Shown: piece after piece, positions 4,437 to 5,631 of the stretch
Numbering within the stretch: position 1 is the first letter of the stretch
How the letters are laid out: each line of letters opens with the position of its first letter
Source: an uncultured Bacteroidota bacterium
GTDB lineage: Bacteria; Bacteroidota; Bacteroidia; Chitinophagales; Chitinophagaceae
DNA: 5,631 bases
Direction: 5' to 3'
NCBI GenBank assembly: GCA_903851455.1
Contig: CAINOM010000325.1
Location: forward strand, 1 to 5,631
Notes under the pieces: model-generated
Told to the model about the DNA's origin: nothing
Databases searched by the model: none
The model's input: only the letters and a program-made list of their open reading frames with translations
Position numbers and translations under genes: made by a program

Positions 4437-5631
4437 ATGTCCAAACCATCAATACCACAAGGAACACGTGATTTTTCGCCTGCCGAAGTGCGCAGGCGCC
4501 AACATATATTTAATACGCTCCGTACCATATTTGAGCTGTATGGTGCACAGCCACTGGAGACGCCATCTATGGAGAACCTGACCACGCTCATGGGCAAGTA
4601 TGGTGAGGAGGGCGATCGCCTGATATTTAAAATTCTGAATAACGGCCTTCATGAAAAGAAGGATGCAGATAAAGAAAAGCTGAACGCAGAATGGAACAAC
4701 GTAGTCAGCAGGCCTTACTCCACGCCGGTAGTCACAGAGCGTGCCCTGCGTTATGATCTTACGATACCTTTTGCTCGTTATGTGGTGATGCACCAGAACG
4801 ATATTGCATTCCCCTTCCGCCGCTACCAGATGCAGCCGGTATGGCGCGCCGACAGGCCGCAGAAGGGCCGCTACCGTGAGTTCTGGCAGTGCGATGTGGA
4901 TATGGTAGGGAGTACCTCACTTATTAATGAGGCGGAGCTACTGTGCATTTATCAGACTGCTTTTCAGCAATTGAAAGTACCCGTAACTATAAAAGTAAAC
5001 AGCCGCAAACTGCTCGCGGCCCTGGCCGAACTATGCGGCATGCCTGAGAAAATGATGGATATTACCATAGCACTGGACAAGCTCGATAAAATAGGCTGGG
5101 TGGGTGTAGCGAACGAGCTCAAAGAGCGTGGCATAAGCGATGAGGGAACCTGGCAGATAGAAAGAGTGATCAATGTGAAAGGTACCAATGATGAAAAGCT
5201 GGTAGCGTTCGCAGACATTATGCAGCATAGTCCCAGCGGCATGGAGGGAATAAACGAGTTAAGTAAAACGCTTGCCTATTACAACGACCTGGACTCGTCT
5301 ACCTCCTTCGGCACTAAAGATTCTACTTCAAATATTGTTGTAGATATTAGCCTTGCACGCGGTCTTAACTATTATACCGGTGTCATAGTAGAAGTAGTCT
5401 GTAGCAGCGAGGCTGTGAAGATGGGCAGCATAGGCGGCGGCGGCAGGTATGATGATCTCACCGGCCTGTTTGGGCTCAAAGGCGTCTCAGGTGTGGGCGT
5501 TTCATTTGGTATAGACCGCATCTATGATGTCATGGAAGAGCTGGATGTTTTTCCGAAGCAATTGGTGGAGGGCACCAGGGCTATCCTGGTAAACTTTGGC
5601 GGAGAAAACGAAACTTATGCATTGCAGATAC
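4437..5631 (+). CDS. hisS: Histidyl-tRNA synthetase, 3' end beyond the window
   Basis: The class II synthetase that joins histidine to tRNA-His, using ATP, in the cytoplasm. From ATG 4437 the frame is open to the window edge (398 complete codons); full-length Bacteroidota enzymes are about 450-460 residues, so about 55-60 residues of the C-terminal anticodon-binding domain are missing through the window cut, not through mutation. Visible landmarks: PQGTRDFSP (7-15); the motif 1 region ETPSMENL...GKYGEEGD (41-60); motif 2, MQPVWRADRPQKGRYREFW (132-150) followed by QCDVD; the histidine-specific motif LARGLNYYTG (306-315); and motif 3 with GGGGRYDDL (333-341) and GVSFGIDRI (354-362). The anticodon domain starts near 380 (TRAILVNF). 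The motif 2 wording is closer to eukaryotic/archaeal-type enzymes than to the E. coli one, as I recall for this phylum. It follows the phosphatase gene by 42 bp. Confidence 0.98.
   Translation, partial: MSKPSIPQGTRDFSPAEVRRRQHIFNTLRTIFELYGAQPLETPSMENLTTLMGKYGEEGDRLIFKILNNGLHEKKDADKEKLNAEWNNVVSRPYSTPVVTERALRYDLTIPFARYVVMHQNDIAFPFRRYQMQPVWRADRPQKGRYREFWQCDVDMVGSTSLINEAELLCIYQTAFQQLKVPVTIKVNSRKLLAALAELCGMPEKMMDITIALDKLDKIGWVGVANELKERGISDEGTWQIERVINVKGTNDEKLVAFADIMQHSPSGMEGINELSKTLAYYNDLDSSTSFGTKDSTSNIVVDISLARGLNYYTGVIVEVVCSSEAVKMGSIGGGGRYDDLTGLFGLKGVSGVGVSFGIDRIYDVMEELDVFPKQLVEGTRAILVNFGGENETYALQI

Overview
The window looks like ordinary chromosomal DNA from a Bacteroidota bacterium, most likely a Chitinophagaceae-type member. 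The evidence is three upstream regions with the Bacteroidota -7 promoter motif TAnnTTTG, no clear Shine-Dalgarno sequences, a signal peptide ending in the YAQ style common in the phylum, and a histidyl-tRNA synthetase with a Bacteroidota-like motif 2. The genus assignment is inference only.

Layout. Positions 1-113 hold no convincing gene. Positions 114-719 (+) encode a fragment of a YD/RHS-like repeat protein with no proper start, probably 5'-truncated or decaying. Positions 720-895 are a convergent intergenic region with a C-run/G-run pair, a candidate intrinsic terminator, a 30-bp near-perfect palindrome and a 7-bp tandem repeat (seven full copies) that runs into the end of the next gene. 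On the minus strand, a NADPH-dependent FMN reductase-family gene (about 2859-2299) and a secreted Sel1-repeat protein (2302-896) overlap by ATGA and form a probable two-gene operon. A divergent promoter region at about 2944-3023 separates them from three plus-strand genes: an unrecognised 281-residue protein (3024-3869), a low-molecular-weight protein tyrosine phosphatase (3939-4394) and hisS (4437 to beyond the window end).

How they work together. hisS is core translation machinery. The phosphatase and the flavin reductase are single-enzyme genes whose substrates cannot be read from the sequence. The Sel1 protein is a predicted exported solenoid that probably mediates protein contacts. Each of the three plus-strand genes downstream has its own perfect -7 motif, so each may be transcribed separately although they are collinear. 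For the phosphatase gene the motif lies so close to the ATG that a leaderless mRNA is likely.

I see no mobile element, CRISPR array, RNA gene or defence system. The most distinctive signals are the heptamer array that supplies the Sel1 gene's stop codon, the headless YD-repeat gene, the candidate leaderless phosphatase gene and a 7-bp periodicity in the hisS promoter.
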